DNA of 7,126 nucleotides from assembly GCA_016784705.1 (NCBI GenBank), contig JADHUD010000123.1:1-7126 (forward strand), written 5' to 3'. The translations under genes were made by a program, and so were the position numbers. The notes below the pieces were generated by a model, which had not been told where the DNA came from, made no database searches, and was given only the letters and a program-made list of their open reading frames with translations. Positions 1 through 6,921 of this stretch are shown in pieces. The stretch comes from Spirochaetia bacterium (GTDB lineage: Bacteria; Spirochaetota; Spirochaetia; JABMQR01). The stretch's first letter is position 1. The number at the start of each line of letters is the position of its first letter.

Positions 1-1839
1 AAAACAAACCTTACTCAGTCATATCGAGATATTAATGCAGCAATTTCTGATTTTGAAAAACACATTTCTTTTGATCAGGGTACATTCGTACATCATAAAA
101 CATGGGGAATTGGACGAATTCAGCAGATCCTTGAAGATTCTCTGATAATAGATTTTATAAATAAACGCGATCATCCAATGTCCCTGAAAATGGCAGTAAA
201 AGCATTAAATGTTCTTTTAAAAAATCATATTTGGGTTATTAAAAGTATTTTCCCCAAAGATAAATTAAGAGACAAAATTAAACAGGATATACTCTGGACA
301 TTACGAACTATTATAACAAGTTTCAATAATTCAGCAAATCTTAAAAAGATTAAGTCTGAACTGGTCCCATCGATTCTCACACCCAATGAGTGGCTTTCCT
401 GGAACACAGCAGCTAAGAAACTACTTAAAACAGATCCATATTTTGGTGTAAATCCTGATAAGCCTGATGAATATTCTGTTAGAGAAACACCAGTATCATA
501 TGAAGAAAAAACATTAAATATGTTTAAAGCAGAAAAAGATTTCAATCAAAAAGTAAAAATTCTTCGTGAATTTCTGGATAACAGTGATCCGGAATCTGAT
601 TATTTTACAGAAATATTTTCATATTTTATAAGTATACTAAAAAGTTTTACAAGCGTTACAGATACTGTTGTTACAAGCTATTTGATAGTTAAACGGTTAG
701 TTAAAACTTATCCTTTTCTAAATCAGAATATTGAAGTAAATTTTGCAGATTTAATAAATTCGATTCAAAATATTGATCAAACTTTTGCTCATCTCCCGGA
801 TGCTGACTTAAAAAGATCTTTTTTAGAAGAGATTATTAATTATCAGGATGATTGGGACTTGGTATATAAACAATTATTTCCATATTATCTCAGCACTTTT
901 ATTATTGATGAGTTAGTAGATCGTGAGAAAAAAGATACATTAATTCAGTTATTTAAAGATTCTTACTCCCGTTATAAAGAGATGCCCGAGATGTTTCTTT
1001 GGCTGGTAAAAAATTATGACCGCGAGTTTTGGAATGATTTAATTGAAGTGAATTTTGAGAAAATACTTCTTGCCCTACTGCACCTTCTTGATATTTCTAA
1101 TCGTGCAGTCAGCAGTAAAAAAGATGTAAGCTTTAACAGAAAAATTGGTAAAATTATTTCAGGAATTCTTTTTACAGAAAAAAACCTTCATCAATATTTG
1201 TATGAAAGTAATCTTGATTCTGTTAAACGTGTTTATAGTTTGGTTAAAGATGTTGATGAACTTGATCCTGCTGTTTTAATAGAGTTAAAGCATGTTATTT
1301 TAGAAAGATTTCCAGATTTTATCTTTCATGGTGAAAATGATTCAAGAACAACAACTGTATCAGGCGGCTTGTTAGTAACTCAGAAAATGTATGATTTAAA
1401 ACATAAACAACTGCAAAGGATTCTTGAAGTTGAAATCCCACTTAATTCACAGGAAATCGGGTCTGCAAGATTACTTGGCGATTTGAAAGAAAATGCTGAG
1501 TATAAAGCCGGTAAAGAGAAGCAGGAGCTATTAAATATATCTTTAGGAAAACTCACAGATGAGTTAGATCGTGCAGTTATAGTTAAACAGGATGATATCA
1601 ATATTTCAAAAGTGTCTTTTGGCACCATTGTACAAATGACGAATTTAATCAAAAACATTGATGAAACTTTTACTATACTCGGTCCATGGGAGTCAAAACC
1701 TGCTGAGAATGTAATTTCGTACCTTGCTCCTTTTGGATCAAAACTTTTAAATAACAAAGTTGGAGATGAGATTAATTTTATCATTAATGAACGCGAATAC
1801 GCATATAAAATAGATAGCATTACTGCTGTTGAGTTATAA
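1..1839 (+). CDS. greA: GreA-family transcript cleavage/elongation factor with large N-terminal extension (5' end missing)
   Basis: The frame is open from base 1, so the first ATG (178) is internal and the 612 visible residues are the C-terminal part of a longer protein. Codons 29-40 (FVHHKTWGIGRI) resemble a small Tudor/CarD-like beta-barrel motif. Codons about 60-450 are helical, repeat-like and of unknown function. Codons about 458-530 match the GreA coiled-coil hairpin, with GDLKENAEY at its tip. D494 and E497 correspond to the E. coli GreA tip acids D41 and E44, which hold the catalytic magnesium in RNA polymerase's secondary channel. Codons about 538-612 match the FKBP-like GreA C-terminal domain (VSFGTIV, then APFG and KVGDEI). 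The Gre domains should rescue backtracked polymerase by stimulating transcript cleavage. Ordinary GreA is about 158 residues, so this is an extended form, which I recall from spirochaetes. The gene ends at a strong terminator and converges on murJ. The Gre assignment is firm; the role of the N-terminal part is unknown. Confidence 0.9.
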   Translation, partial: KTNLTQSYRDINAAISDFEKHISFDQGTFVHHKTWGIGRIQQILEDSLIIDFINKRDHPMSLKMAVKALNVLLKNHIWVIKSIFPKDKLRDKIKQDILWTLRTIITSFNNSANLKKIKSELVPSILTPNEWLSWNTAAKKLLKTDPYFGVNPDKPDEYSVRETPVSYEEKTLNMFKAEKDFNQKVKILREFLDNSDPESDYFTEIFSYFISILKSFTSVTDTVVTSYLIVKRLVKTYPFLNQNIEVNFADLINSIQNIDQTFAHLPDADLKRSFLEEIINYQDDWDLVYKQLFPYYLSTFIIDELVDREKKDTLIQLFKDSYSRYKEMPEMFLWLVKNYDREFWNDLIEVNFEKILLALLHLLDISNRAVSSKKDVSFNRKIGKIISGILFTEKNLHQYLYESNLDSVKRVYSLVKDVDELDPAVLIELKHVILERFPDFIFHGENDSRTTTVSGGLLVTQKMYDLKHKQLQRILEVEIPLNSQEIGSARLLGDLKENAEYKAGKEKQELLNISLGKLTDELDRAVIVKQDDINISKVSFGTIVQMTNLIKNIDETFTILGPWESKPAENVISYLAPFGSKLLNNKVGDEINFIINEREYAYKIDSITAVEL

Positions 1840-1853
1840 ATTATTAAGAATTA

Positions 1854-1887
1854 AAGGGTTGATTTTTCGAAATCAACCCTTCTTTTT
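1854..1887 (+). terminator. Rho-independent terminator of greA, shared with the murJ 3' end
   Basis: A perfect 12-bp inverted repeat pairs 1854-1865 (AAGGGTTGATTT) with 1870-1881 (AAATCAACCCTT) around a TTCG loop at 1866-1869. It is followed by C and five T residues (1883-1887). It begins 14 bases after the greA stop, as expected for an intrinsic terminator on the plus strand. On the minus strand the same hairpin is followed by a weaker, interrupted T stretch (TTTAATTCTT, allowing for stem bases), so it may also terminate the murJ operon, less efficiently. The last murJ codons and its TGA (1875-1873) lie inside the stem. Confidence 0.88.
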
Positions 1888-3435
1888 AAAGAGATAATCA
1901 ATTTTACTTAAGCGATAAGATACTAAAATAAAAAAACATGAAAGAATCCCGATCCCTAACAGAATCATAAAATTTACGATAGTACTGCCGTCAGAAAACC
2001 AATACACCTTGGAATATTTATACAGTAATAAACCTGCGGCAATGGGAATGTTTGCAATAAAAATTTTTAACAAATATTTATAATTGTTTGTAAATTTCAT
2101 ATCGGGCATTTCCCGCTTAATAAAAAATACCTGTATTCCAACAGCAATTAAATATGCTGATGAATTCCCAATACCTAATGCAGCAACATCTAATTTTAGA
2201 TTAAGGCAGATTATTGTAATCAAAATATCAGAAACAGCAAAAATCAGTACTGTGTAAACAGTAAGTTTGAATTTATGAATTGAATACAAAAATCGTTGGA
2301 AAAAATTAAAAATTCCTGCAAAAAGTAATCCTAAAGAAAAATAACGTAATGATTCTGCTGTACGTACTGCATTTTCAGAAGTAAACTTACCTTTTTGAAG
2401 TATTGTGAATACTAATTCATTACTGAAGAAAATGAGTAATATAGTTGATGGTAATAAGTATACTACTATATATTCAACTCCTTTTTGTAAGTTTCTTATT
2501 TGCCCAATACCATCAGATTCATAATAGCTTCTGCTCATAGAGGGAAAAAGTACTGTAGCAATAGAGACGTAAAAAACACCATAGGGCATTTGCCAGAAAA
2601 CCAGAGAATTAGAGAGTGCTGTAACACCACCAGTAGGAAGAGTTGATGCAAAATAGAAAGAAATTTGTTGTGTTATTATGAGAATTATTGAAGTTATTAC
2701 TACAGGAACAAATGATTTCACAACTGAAGAGAAATATGAATTGTGAAAATGAAAATTAACTTTTATTGAATAACCATTTTGGATGAATGTTGGATAAATA
2801 AAAATTAATTGAAGTATTCCGCCAGCTAATACACCTATCCCCATAGAATATGCGCCATATGCATCTGATAAAAGAATTATTGATACAATTACTGATGTCG
2901 AAAATAATAAAGGTGACAAAGCTGTAATTATAAATTTTGATTTGCATTGTAAGGCAGCCTGCATAACAGCCGCTATGGATATAATTAAAAGATAAAGAAT
3001 AAAATATTTAAGTAACATTGCGGATATTGATATCAGGTTTGTATCTGAGAAATCAGAAAGGAACGTAATAATAGTGGCAGGAAACAAGAAGACCATAGTT
3101 GTTACAGGAAGCAGGATAATCAATTGAAATGCAAGAATCCTATGTATTAAACTATTTGCATGCTGGTCATTAATATTTTGCTCATCATGTTTTACAGCTT
3201 TTGTAAGAACAGGAATAAACGCTGAAGAAAAGGCTCCTTCTGCAAGCAATTTTCTCAAGTTATTTGGTATGCTGAAGGTAAAATTTATAACATCTGCAAT
3301 ACCGCTGGCTCCAAAAAATGTAGAGATCAGACGAACGCGCACAATACCCAGCAACCTGGAGCCGATTGTACAGATCATGAAAATTAAAGAAATATTGCTG
3401 CTTGAGCTGATTTTTTCTTTATTTTTTTTTACCAT
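1873..3435 (-). CDS. murJ: MurJ/MviN-family lipid II flippase
   Basis: This 520-residue integral membrane protein of the MOP superfamily has about 13-14 hydrophobic segments. MurJ flips undecaprenyl-linked lipid II across the inner membrane for peptidoglycan assembly. The N-terminal signature is clear: SRLLGIVR at 26-33 and NLRKLLAEGAFSSAFIPVL at 59-77. By ungapped comparison with my recollection of E. coli MurJ (offset +9), R27, R33, D48, R61 and E66 match E. coli R18, R24, D39, R52 and E57. GKFT (349-352) and FPSMSR (297-302) are also family-typical. However, the position aligning with the essential E. coli R270 is V279. The ATG at 3435 overlaps the 3' end of tgt by 17 nt and has only a weak GGA ribosome site 5 nt upstream, suggesting translational coupling. 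The next internal start would cut into the conserved first helix. The TGA stop lies inside the shared terminator. Length matches the family (E. coli 511). Confidence 0.93.
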   Translation of the reverse strand: MVKKNKEKISSSSNISLIFMICTIGSRLLGIVRVRLISTFFGASGIADVINFTFSIPNNLRKLLAEGAFSSAFIPVLTKAVKHDEQNINDQHANSLIHRILAFQLIILLPVTTMVFLFPATIITFLSDFSDTNLISISAMLLKYFILYLLIISIAAVMQAALQCKSKFIITALSPLLFSTSVIVSIILLSDAYGAYSMGIGVLAGGILQLIFIYPTFIQNGYSIKVNFHFHNSYFSSVVKSFVPVVITSIILIITQQISFYFASTLPTGGVTALSNSLVFWQMPYGVFYVSIATVLFPSMSRSYYESDGIGQIRNLQKGVEYIVVYLLPSTILLIFFSNELVFTILQKGKFTSENAVRTAESLRYFSLGLLFAGIFNFFQRFLYSIHKFKLTVYTVLIFAVSDILITIICLNLKLDVAALGIGNSSAYLIAVGIQVFFIKREMPDMKFTNNYKYLLKIFIANIPIAAGLLLYKYSKVYWFSDGSTIVNFMILLGIGILSCFFILVSYRLSKIDYLFKKKG

Positions 3436-4543
3436 ACATTTCCAGAAAATTTTTTTTAAAATTTATAAAATTATTATTCTGTATACTTGTTTTTATATCT
3501 TCAAGAAAATTATATAGAAAAGTTAAGTTATGTTCACTTGCAAGCATCGGACCCAGAATTTCTTTTGTTTTAAAAAGATGCCTTAAATATCCTTTAGAAT
3601 AATTTGTGCAGGCAGTACACTGACATCCCTCAACAATAGGATCTCTTGAAAATTCATTAACTATTTTTTTTAGATTAATCATTCCATTCTGAGTGAACAC
3701 AGCCCCATTTCTTGCAGTTCTGGTAGCAAAAACACAATCAAAAATATCTATTCCATTTTCTACTGCTTCAAGAATATATTCGGGTGTACCAATACCCATA
3801 ACATATAATGGTCGGTTTTCGGGAATATATTGAACAGTATATGCCAGCATGTCTGCGTAAACTGAAAAAGGCTCGCCAACTGATAGACCGCCAATTGCTA
3901 TTCCGGGAAAATTCAGTTCAGTAATGGTAAGAGCACTCTCTTTTCGAAGTTCTGTAAAAAAATTACCTTGAATAATACCAAATAAACTCCCTAAATATTC
4001 TGGAAAATTACTTCGATGTATAATTGATCTTTTTGCCCAATTGTGGGTTAAATTCAAAGCATTTCGTGCTTCTTTCTCTGAAATTTCAGGAGGTGTGCAA
4101 ACATCTAGGCACATAGCAATATCACTATTAAAAACCATTTGTGCATCTACAACATTTTCCGGAGTCAGTTCATGATATGATCCATCAATATGAGAACGAA
4201 ACTTTACTCCAGCTTCTTTTATTTTTCTAAAAGCTGATAGGCTGAAGATCTGGAATCCACCGCTATCGGTGAGAATATTGTGCTTCCAGTTACTGAATTC
4301 ATGCAAACTGCCAAATGATTTAATAACTTCAAGTCCTGGTCTAAGATAAAGATGATATGTATTTCCTAAAATAAGATTGTATCCAATATTTTCAACAGTG
4401 GAATGATATAGAGCTTTAACAGTTCCATTCGTTCCTACCGGCATAAATGCAGGAGTTTCTACGTCACCATGGGGTAGTTTCAATATTCCTGTTCGGGCAT
4501 TAGATAATAAATCTTTGTGGATCAGAGTAAATATATTCTCCAT
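3419..4543 (-). CDS. tgt: Queuine/preQ1 tRNA-guanine transglycosylase
   Basis: This cytoplasmic TIM-barrel enzyme exchanges guanine-34 for preQ1 (or queuine) in the anticodons of tRNA-Asp, -Asn, -His and -Tyr, a step in queuosine formation. At 374 residues it matches bacterial Tgt (E. coli 375). Visible signatures are PAFMPVGTNGTVK (31-43), GNTYHLYLRPG (60-70), DSGGFQ with D93 (93-98), GIIQG (189-193), GGLSVGE (218-224) and DCVFATRTARNG with the nucleophile D269 (269-280). The zinc site is C307, C309, C312 and H338. V222, in the loop where bacterial enzymes have Val and eukaryotic ones Gly, favours preQ1 as substrate, by inference. The usual DEC triad near the base pocket reads D147-V148-C149. 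The ATG at 4543 is supported by GAGGTGA at 4556-4550, six bases upstream and overlapping the lptG stop. The 3' end overlaps murJ by 17 nt. Confidence 0.97.
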   Translation of the reverse strand: MENIFTLIHKDLLSNARTGILKLPHGDVETPAFMPVGTNGTVKALYHSTVENIGYNLILGNTYHLYLRPGLEVIKSFGSLHEFSNWKHNILTDSGGFQIFSLSAFRKIKEAGVKFRSHIDGSYHELTPENVVDAQMVFNSDIAMCLDVCTPPEISEKEARNALNLTHNWAKRSIIHRSNFPEYLGSLFGIIQGNFFTELRKESALTITELNFPGIAIGGLSVGEPFSVYADMLAYTVQYIPENRPLYVMGIGTPEYILEAVENGIDIFDCVFATRTARNGAVFTQNGMINLKKIVNEFSRDPIVEGCQCTACTNYSKGYLRHLFKTKEILGPMLASEHNLTFLYNFLEDIKTSIQNNNFINFKKNFLEMYGKKK

Positions 4544-4549
4544 GGGAAA

Positions 4550-4556
4550 TCACCTC
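4550..4556 (-). promoter_or_regulatory. Ribosome binding site of tgt
   Basis: GAGGTGA lies six bases before the tgt ATG. Its first two bases (GA) are the last two of the lptG TGA stop, so a ribosome ending lptG is already at the tgt initiation site. It is the clearest Shine-Dalgarno sequence in the operon and settles the tgt start. Confidence 0.8.
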
Positions 4557-5652
4557 ATGTTTTTACTGAATTTAGTAATAGTGAGCCAAATATAAAGAAC
4601 AACACAAATGGAAACCACGCTCCTACAGCGGGAGGAATAAATCCCTGTTTTGCAAGTAAAATACTGATCATCTCAAAAACATAATACAAAACTGAAATTG
4701 ATAAACTCAATAAAATACTGAATAATAAAATATTTTTTTTAAACCTCCAGGCAAATGCACTGGAAATCATAATAACAATTAAAGGGGTAAATGAGAATGA
4801 AAATCGTTCAAGAAAGTCCGTATAATACGACCTGTACTCTACAAAGTTAATAAGTTCTACACGTTCAAGTAATCGGCGCGCTTCATGTATTTTCAATTCT
4901 GAAATTACAGCAGAAGTATTTCTCATATAATCTGGATGGAGCGTAAGATTATTCTCAGAATATGTATCTGTATATTGGGAATTGACTGTTGAATCTAAAA
5001 ATGTATAAATTAACACATTATTCAATTCCCAAAAACCATTTTCTGTATAAATACCCCAAGAGGCATCAATTCGCTGTTTCAATTCATTATTGTTATCAGT
5101 TATGAGAATTACGGCATTATTTATTTTCCGGTTCTCATCATCATAATATTTTGCATAATATATAATATGATTTTCATTGATATTGGCAGATTTAGTTTTT
5201 ATTACAATTTGAGAATTATTGAATGAATTAGAAAATCCAAGAAGATCTGAAGAAACTTCATTCTTCATTTTGAAAGTGGATATTACAGCAAATTCATTGA
5301 AAACAAAGCTGAACAAACTAATAAATACTCCAAGTGCAATTATAGGAATAATTAATCTTTTATAGGATATTCCAGCGTTTAATATCGAAATCAGTTCATT
5401 ATTTGAATATAATCCTGCCAGGACAAAGGTTCCGGAAAATAGCAAAGCTGGGCTTAAAGAGTATGAAATTGTTTTTGGTATGTAAAGTAAAAATATTTTT
5501 ACTATATCAATAATGGCAACATTATTAGAAATATATCTATTAATGTTCGTAAACAGGTCCACAAATTCCAAAATTAGCATAAAGCAGAAAATCGCTGGAA
5601 GAAAAGAGAGAATAATCTGGCGTGTTATATATTTCCAGAGTGTCGGTATCAA
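4555..5652 (-). CDS. lptG: LptG-like permease of the YjgP/YjgQ family
   Basis: This 365-residue inner-membrane protein is the second of two adjacent YjgP/YjgQ family permeases. In Gram-negative bacteria LptF and LptG form a heterodimer with the ATPase LptB2 that extracts lipopolysaccharide from the inner membrane and passes it to LptC/LptA. The layout is typical: membrane segments near 13-35, 50-82 and 100-122, a beta-rich periplasmic domain at about 140-250, then segments near 285-302, 307-333 and 343-362. The cytoplasmic coupling motif NELISILNAGISYKR (85-99) follows the second hydrophobic stretch. TLWKYITRQIILSFL and FVDLF near the N terminus look more like LptG than LptF, but paralogue assignment is only moderately certain. 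I take TTG at 5652 as the start: AGGGG lies six bases upstream, the upstream stop overlaps it as TTGA, and no ATG precedes the first helix. An 11-nt gap separates it from tgt. Confidence 0.87.
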   Translation of the reverse strand: MIPTLWKYITRQIILSFLPAIFCFMLILEFVDLFTNINRYISNNVAIIDIVKIFLLYIPKTISYSLSPALLFSGTFVLAGLYSNNELISILNAGISYKRLIIPIIALGVFISLFSFVFNEFAVISTFKMKNEVSSDLLGFSNSFNNSQIVIKTKSANINENHIIYYAKYYDDENRKINNAVILITDNNNELKQRIDASWGIYTENGFWELNNVLIYTFLDSTVNSQYTDTYSENNLTLHPDYMRNTSAVISELKIHEARRLLERVELINFVEYRSYYTDFLERFSFSFTPLIVIMISSAFAWRFKKNILLFSILLSLSISVLYYVFEMISILLAKQGFIPPAVGAWFPFVLFFIFGSLLLNSVKT

Positions 5653-6917
5653 TGTTTTCCCCTGAGATAAAATAATAACAACCCTAAACTTATATATATA
5701 AGATTAGGTAACCACATGAGAAAAGCAGGAGAATAAAAGGTTCTTGTTCCAAATGTTTGACCAGCAAAAAGCATAAACCAATATAAAGTTGCAGCAATAA
5801 TACCTATTCCAAAGCCGACTAATCTTCCATTTCTTAAACGTATAGCCGATAAAGGGAAAGCAAAAAAAACTAACGCGGCACAAGCGGCAGGGAGAGCAGA
5901 TTTTTTATAGAGTTCAATCCTGTAATATTGCAGTTTCTTACTTCTCAGCTCTGAAGAAACAGCTGATTTATAATTCAGCCAGGAGTTTGTGGTAAGGGTA
6001 AAATCGTTTGGTTCAAGTTGTGAATTATCCTGATAATAATTGTAGTAACTTGCATATTTGTATATGTTAATTCTTTCAGCAGCCTCATTTTTTGCAAGTA
6101 ACTCTTCGGCTTTCAGATCTTTAATTTCATCAAGTATATCGCGCATACTCATATCATTTGGAGTTACACCCATAAAACTATAACTTACCGTATTCAGTAA
6201 AAGATTATATTCCATTGAATCTGATGAGAAAAAATCATAATCTCCTATAGCTTCACTTCTTGGAGAAAAACCTTCAACAAAATCCAGTTTTATAGTAATA
6301 AGCTCATCACTCTTATCAGATTCAGAGAAGCTTGCTTTCTGTGAAGAAATTACAGACAAACCTGTTGGAGATTGTTCAAGTATCATCAAGTGGCTTACTT
6401 CACTATGTATAACATCACCAGTAATAAAGAAAGTATTACCAAAACGTGTAACAGAGTGAGATTTTAATTCTAAATCAGGATTTCTGTATAATAATTCCCG
6501 ATATAGTTCTTTATATTTTATTGTTCCAAGAGGTTGAAATATATCATTTAATATAAATGAGAAACCAGTAAAGATTAAACTAATAACTATTACCGGAGTA
6601 AATATCTTTTTGAAAGAAATTCCACTAGACCGAAGTGCAAGTAATTCATTTTGTGAAGCCAATTGACCAATTGTCATCGAAGCACCGGTTAAGGAGGCAA
6701 AAGGAAACGTAAAGGATAAAATTACAGGAATTGAATAGAGAATAATTCGTAAAACATCAATTATATCAACATTAGCAATAAGAATATTTTTAGCGATTAC
6801 TAATAATTGATTTATAAAAAATATTGCAAAAAAGAACGAGAAAGAGACAAAAAAAGCAAATATGTACTCTTTTGATATATATACATATAGAGTAGTATAT
6901 CTCTGCTTTTTTTTCAT
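5649..6917 (-). CDS. lptF: LptF-like permease of the YjgP/YjgQ family
   Basis: This 422-residue protein is the first of the two YjgP/YjgQ permeases, expected to pair with the adjacent LptG-like protein and an LptB ATPase encoded elsewhere. Membrane segments lie near 18-42, 54-82 and 104-125. A beta-rich periplasmic domain spans about 150-255, and the last three segments lie near 340-358, 366-388 and 400-418. The coupling motif NELLALRSSGISFKK (90-104) and the pre-TM4 motif YRIELYKKSALPAACAALV (332-350) are LptF-like. Between MSMRDILDEI (256-265) and YRIELYKK it carries about 65 mostly polar, Tyr/Asn-rich residues, where I expect only about 20. I chose ATG at 6917, 4 nt after the dut stop. A GTG at 6953 would add 12 residues overlapping dut's conserved last motif and has no ribosome site. 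The ATG itself has only a weak GGA about 10 nt upstream, suggesting coupling to dut. The TGA overlaps the lptG start. Confidence 0.87.
   Translation of the reverse strand: MKKKQRYTTLYVYISKEYIFAFFVSFSFFFAIFFINQLLVIAKNILIANVDIIDVLRIILYSIPVILSFTFPFASLTGASMTIGQLASQNELLALRSSGISFKKIFTPVIVISLIFTGFSFILNDIFQPLGTIKYKELYRELLYRNPDLELKSHSVTRFGNTFFITGDVIHSEVSHLMILEQSPTGLSVISSQKASFSESDKSDELITIKLDFVEGFSPRSEAIGDYDFFSSDSMEYNLLLNTVSYSFMGVTPNDMSMRDILDEIKDLKAEELLAKNEAAERINIYKYASYYNYYQDNSQLEPNDFTLTTNSWLNYKSAVSSELRSKKLQYYRIELYKKSALPAACAALVFFAFPLSAIRLRNGRLVGFGIGIIAATLYWFMLFAGQTFGTRTFYSPAFLMWLPNLIYISLGLLLFYLRGKH
5658..5663 (-). promoter_or_regulatory. Ribosome binding site deciding the TTG start of lptG
   Basis: AGGGGA lies just before the TTG at 5652 (six bases from the last G to the start codon) and inside the last codons of the upstream permease gene. 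It supports a non-ATG start in a TTGA stop/start overlap. Confidence 0.7.
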
Positions 6918-6921
6918 GTTA

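Noticed and set aside
225..545. Minus-strand open frame of 106 codons within greA
   Set aside because: Shadow of the greA frame; no recognisable domain or ribosome site.
1380..1820. Minus-strand open frame of 146 codons opposite the Gre domains
   Set aside because: It lies wholly opposite conserved GreA coding sequence and its product is low-complexity Ser/Leu/Phe-rich, typical of an antisense shadow.
178..1839. greA starting at the ATG at 178
   Set aside because: The frame is open to base 1, the upstream residues form a recognisable motif (FVHHKTWGIGRI), and there is no ribosome site before 178.
2756..2947. Short second frame on the minus strand inside murJ
   Set aside because: Out-of-frame shadow of MurJ transmembrane coding sequence; no start signal.
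3269..3517. Plus-strand open frame of 82 codons across the murJ/tgt junction
   Set aside because: Antisense to two well-supported genes; its hydrophobic tail is the complement of A-rich coding sequence.
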